Source of the DNA: Dyadobacter fanqingshengii
GTDB taxonomy: Bacteria > Bacteroidota > Bacteroidia > Cytophagales > Spirosomataceae
Length of the DNA stretch: 64,000 bases
NCBI RefSeq assembly: GCF_023822005.2
Contig: NZ_CP098806.1
Coordinates: forward strand, 868,001-932,000
Reading direction: 5' to 3'
Below are positions 61,981 through 64,000 of this stretch, in pieces. A model generated the notes under the pieces. That model saw only the letters and a list, made by a program, of their open reading frames with translations, was not told the DNA's origin and did not search any database. How positions within the stretch are numbered: position 1 is the first letter of the stretch; each line of letters begins with the position of its first letter. The translations under genes and the position numbers were made by a program.

Positions 61981-62934
61981 ATGATGAACCCTAAGTTATT
62001 GGTTGTAGGTGAGCTGAATGTCGATTTGATCTTGAATAAAATCCATGCTTTTCCTCAGGTGGGCAAGGAGACGATTGCGGATGAAATGGATATGTGCCTG
62101 GGCAGTTCTTCGGCCATTATGGCTGCCAACATTGCTGCCATGGGCGTGGATACGACCTTCTGCGGTGTGGTGGGGGACGACTATTTTGGTGACTTCATCT
62201 TGCGGGAGCTGGAACAAAAGTCGGTCAGCTGCAAGCATGTAACCAGACTTCCGGATCAGAAAACAGGGTGTACGCTGATTTTGAACTACGGACAGGATCG
62301 GGCTAATGTGACCTTCCAGGGTGCCATGAATGCGCTGACGATCAGTAATATACCTTTTGAAGCACCAGCGAACTATCAGCATCTGCATGTCTCGAGCCTG
62401 TTCCTTCAGAAGGGACTTTTAAACAACATTGAACAGATTTTAATGAATGCGCGCGCTGCCGGTATGACCACATCGCTGGATCTGCAATGGGACCCTACTG
62501 AGCAATGGGCTTTCGACTATGCCCGGTGCCTGCCGTATGTAGACGTTTTTATGCCCAACGAATCGGAACTGCTGGCGCTGACCAATACGGATTCGGTAAG
62601 CAGCGCCATCGAAAAAGTCAGGCCTTACCTGAATATGCTCGCTCTGAAAGTGGGCAGAAAGGGCAGTCTGGGCCTTTGCGGTGACCAGCAGTTAACAGTG
62701 CCCGCTTTTGAAGGGCCGCATTTTGTGGATGCCATCGGCGCGGGTGATTCTTTTAATGCAGGATTTATTCAAAAATACATTTCCGGTGCACCCCTGGAAG
62801 AATGTCTGCGGGAGGGCAACCTGATGGGCGCGTTGAACACCACCGCTGCGGGTGGCACAGGCGCATTCTGCAACTTCAACAAAATCAGTGAAAATATTAA
62901 AGACTTCTGGGGAATAGAATTAAGCCTGTCATGA
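61981..62934 (+). CDS. PfkB-family sugar kinase (probable tagatose-6-phosphate kinase)
   Basis: This 317-residue ribokinase-fold enzyme has the N-terminal LLVVGELNVDLILN, substrate-binding CLGSSSAIMAANIAAMGVDT, and the C-terminal signature DAIGAGDSFNAGFIQKY with the catalytic Asp. The FMPNESELLAL segment is typical of carbohydrate kinases. It probably phosphorylates tagatose 6-phosphate (or fructose 6-phosphate) made by AgaS. The start has two consecutive ATG codons. It overlaps the aldolase start by four bases (ATGA), so the two are translationally coupled. Confidence 0.87.
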   Translation: MMNPKLLVVGELNVDLILNKIHAFPQVGKETIADEMDMCLGSSSAIMAANIAAMGVDTTFCGVVGDDYFGDFILRELEQKSVSCKHVTRLPDQKTGCTLILNYGQDRANVTFQGAMNALTISNIPFEAPANYQHLHVSSLFLQKGLLNNIEQILMNARAAGMTTSLDLQWDPTEQWAFDYARCLPYVDVFMPNESELLALTNTDSVSSAIEKVRPYLNMLALKVGRKGSLGLCGDQQLTVPAFEGPHFVDAIGAGDSFNAGFIQKYISGAPLEECLREGNLMGALNTTAAGGTGAFCNFNKISENIKDFWGIELSLS

Positions 62935-63758
62935 AACTGAAAGAAAAACTACGCGAATTAACATTGCTGAAAAAGGGCTTGCTGGCTACCAATTATTACG
63001 ATCTGGAAACATTGCATGGCGTATTGCAGGCGGCAGCGGATTTGAAACAGCCCGTAATCCTGCAATTAACCCAGAGTTCCATTGATTACATGGGCCTGAA
63101 AACGGCCGTAAACCTCGGCCGCAACGGACTGGAAGAATTTGGCGTGGAAGGCTGGATTCATCTCGACCACGGTGGGTCGGTTGAACTGGTGCAGCGCTGC
63201 CTGGATGCGGGTTTCGATTCGGTGATGATCGATGGCAGCGAGCTTCCTTTTGAGGAAAATGTCAGGCTTACCCGGGAAGTGGTTGAGCGGGCCAAAAAGT
63301 ACGACGCACACGTGGAAGCAGAGCTGGGCTACGTTGCCAAACTAGGCCAATCGCATCAGACAACCGGCTTTACGCAACCGGACGAGGCAGCTGCTTTTGT
63401 GGAGGAAACGGGCGTTGATGCGCTTGCTGTGGCCATTGGAACGGCCCACGGATTTTATAAAGAAGAACCCAAGCTGGACATCAACCTTTTGCGCAGCATT
63501 GCCGGGCGAACTACGGCGACCCTGGTTTTGCACGGAAGCTCTGGCGTGCCGCACTTACAGGTGCAGCAGGCTATTTCAAACGGGATCTGTAAAGTGAACC
63601 TGGCAACTGAAATTAAAAACATATTTATGGCTTCCCTGAAAGCCGAACTGACTTACAATCAAGATATTGACCTAAGGAAGGTGTTTCCAAAGGCTACCTG
63701 CAAAATCACTGAGCTCGTCAAAACGAAGCTGGAAATGGTAGAGAATGTGATGGTGTGA
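62931..63758 (+). CDS. kbaY: Class II aldolase (tagatose-1,6-bisphosphate type)
   Basis: This 275-residue class II aldolase has the zinc and catalytic residues in HLDHGG (Asp79, His80), HVEAELG (Glu132), GTAHG (His173) and LHGSSG (His201), plus KVNLATEIK at the C-terminus. It belongs to the FbaA/KbaY/GatY group. With AgaS and a PfkB kinase upstream, cleavage of tagatose 1,6-bisphosphate to dihydroxyacetone phosphate and glyceraldehyde 3-phosphate is the natural reading; fructose bisphosphate is the alternative. The helper subunit (KbaZ/GatZ) is not in the window. Confidence 0.85.
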   Translation: MKLKEKLRELTLLKKGLLATNYYDLETLHGVLQAAADLKQPVILQLTQSSIDYMGLKTAVNLGRNGLEEFGVEGWIHLDHGGSVELVQRCLDAGFDSVMIDGSELPFEENVRLTREVVERAKKYDAHVEAELGYVAKLGQSHQTTGFTQPDEAAAFVEETGVDALAVAIGTAHGFYKEEPKLDINLLRSIAGRTTATLVLHGSSGVPHLQVQQAISNGICKVNLATEIKNIFMASLKAELTYNQDIDLRKVFPKATCKITELVKTKLEMVENVMV

Positions 63759-63766
63759 TAGCACAG

Positions 63767-63829
63767 GTCCAGTGCCATGATGATCATCACCAGGCCGCGC
63801 ATGAAATCAATGCTCTCATTCCTTTTCAT
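63767..63829 (-). pseudogene. 5' remnant of a DUF1624 (heparan-alpha-glucosaminide N-acetyltransferase-like) gene
   Basis: From ATG at 63829 the - strand reads MKRNESIDFMRGLVMIIMALD, the highly conserved N-terminal start of DUF1624/HGSNAT-like membrane acyltransferases. The family then continues with His-Val-Arg and several membrane helices; here the reading becomes unrelated after Asp21 and runs into the aldolase end. About 350 codons of the gene are missing, so this is a stub left at a rearrangement point. Confidence 0.6.
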
Positions 63830-63859
63830 TCTTCCTACAAATTATGAAGTGATTTGATC

Positions 63860-64000
63860 CTATTCTCCCCATTTTTCGACGTCTTCCACCCACTGCTGCT
63901 TTTTCATGGTCAGGGATATCAGCAAGGCGGTTCCGCTAAATGCCAGCGCGTCGAATGTACTAGCCAGCAGATTTCCCCTGTTGGCTGTCAGCGGGTTGGA
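63860..64000 (-). CDS. C-terminal end of an unidentified gene (truncated by window edge)
   Basis: An open frame enters from the right edge and stops with TAG at 63860-63862. The 46 visible residues include a hydrophobic stretch, ASTFDALAFSGTALLISL, followed by a charged tail KKQQWVEDVEKWGE. This looks like a membrane-protein C-terminus. The family cannot be named from so little. It lies 30 bases upstream of, and in the same direction as, the DUF1624 stub, so the two were probably one operon. Confidence 0.55.
   Translation of the reverse strand, partial: SNPLTANRGNLLASTFDALAFSGTALLISLTMKKQQWVEDVEKWGE

Overview
The window comes from a Bacteroidota chromosome. It holds three SusC/SusD outer-membrane glycan-uptake pairs, lipoprotein and Sec signals ending in Ala-Gln, and promoters of the Bacteroidota type (TTG, 19-bp spacer, TAnnTTTG). 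Gene content (KtrAB, DUF4174, CE15, HopA1/LanC-like genes, very long SusC proteins) fits Cytophagales, perhaps Dyadobacter or a relative. The genus is an inference; no rRNA is present.

Region 1 (1-18900, + strand) is a glucuronoarabinoxylan utilisation locus. It runs GH43 (start missing), ThuA-like protein, a CE1-CBM48-CE1 double esterase, GH10 xylanase, a fused SGNH acetylesterase/NodB deacetylase, GH67 alpha-glucuronidase, then, behind its own promoter, SusC, SusD and a VCBS/UnbV lipoprotein. Backbone cleavage, side-chain removal and uptake are all covered.

Region 2 (18900-24700) is ordinary: DUF4174, YceI, an NTF2-like protein, an arylsulfatase and the K+ channel pair KtrB/KtrA. A broken ABC-permease tail (24717-24929) marks a rearrangement.

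Region 3 (24930-37078) has a second PUL on the - strand (SusC, SusD, two-domain CE15-type glucuronoyl esterase) and, on the + strand, a ketopantoate-reductase-like gene and a DUF1572 gene. An AraR-like GntR regulator diverges from a GH127 beta-L-arabinofuranosidase. A shared motif, CGTACC(A/C)GT, occurs upstream of both the SusC and the GH127 gene and suggests one regulon.

Region 4 (37082-41531) is the most unusual part. It is a compact three-gene - strand operon that looks like a lanthipeptide pathway. The genes are a Cys/Ser/Thr-rich 143-residue candidate precursor with an acidic helical C-terminal half, a stand-alone HopA1-type phospho-Ser/Thr lyase candidate, and a fused PqqD-like/kinase/LanC protein whose predicted zinc site is Cys-Cys-Cys. 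No exporter or protease is adjacent.

Region 5 (41532-64000) is a candidate amino-sugar (GalNAc/GlcNAc) glycan locus. It has SusC/SusD, GH20, a DeoR/AgaR-type regulator, an ACT-domain protein, a secreted esterase, a GH123-like DUF4091 lipoprotein, two beta-propeller-like secreted proteins, an EamA transporter and an S9 peptidase on the - strand. Diverging on the + strand are AgaS, a PfkB sugar kinase and a class II (tagatose-bisphosphate type) aldolase. TTTCRTTTYRT-like repeats resembling AgaR operators lie in three of its intergenic regions. The right edge holds a 5' stub of a DUF1624 gene and the end of another gene.
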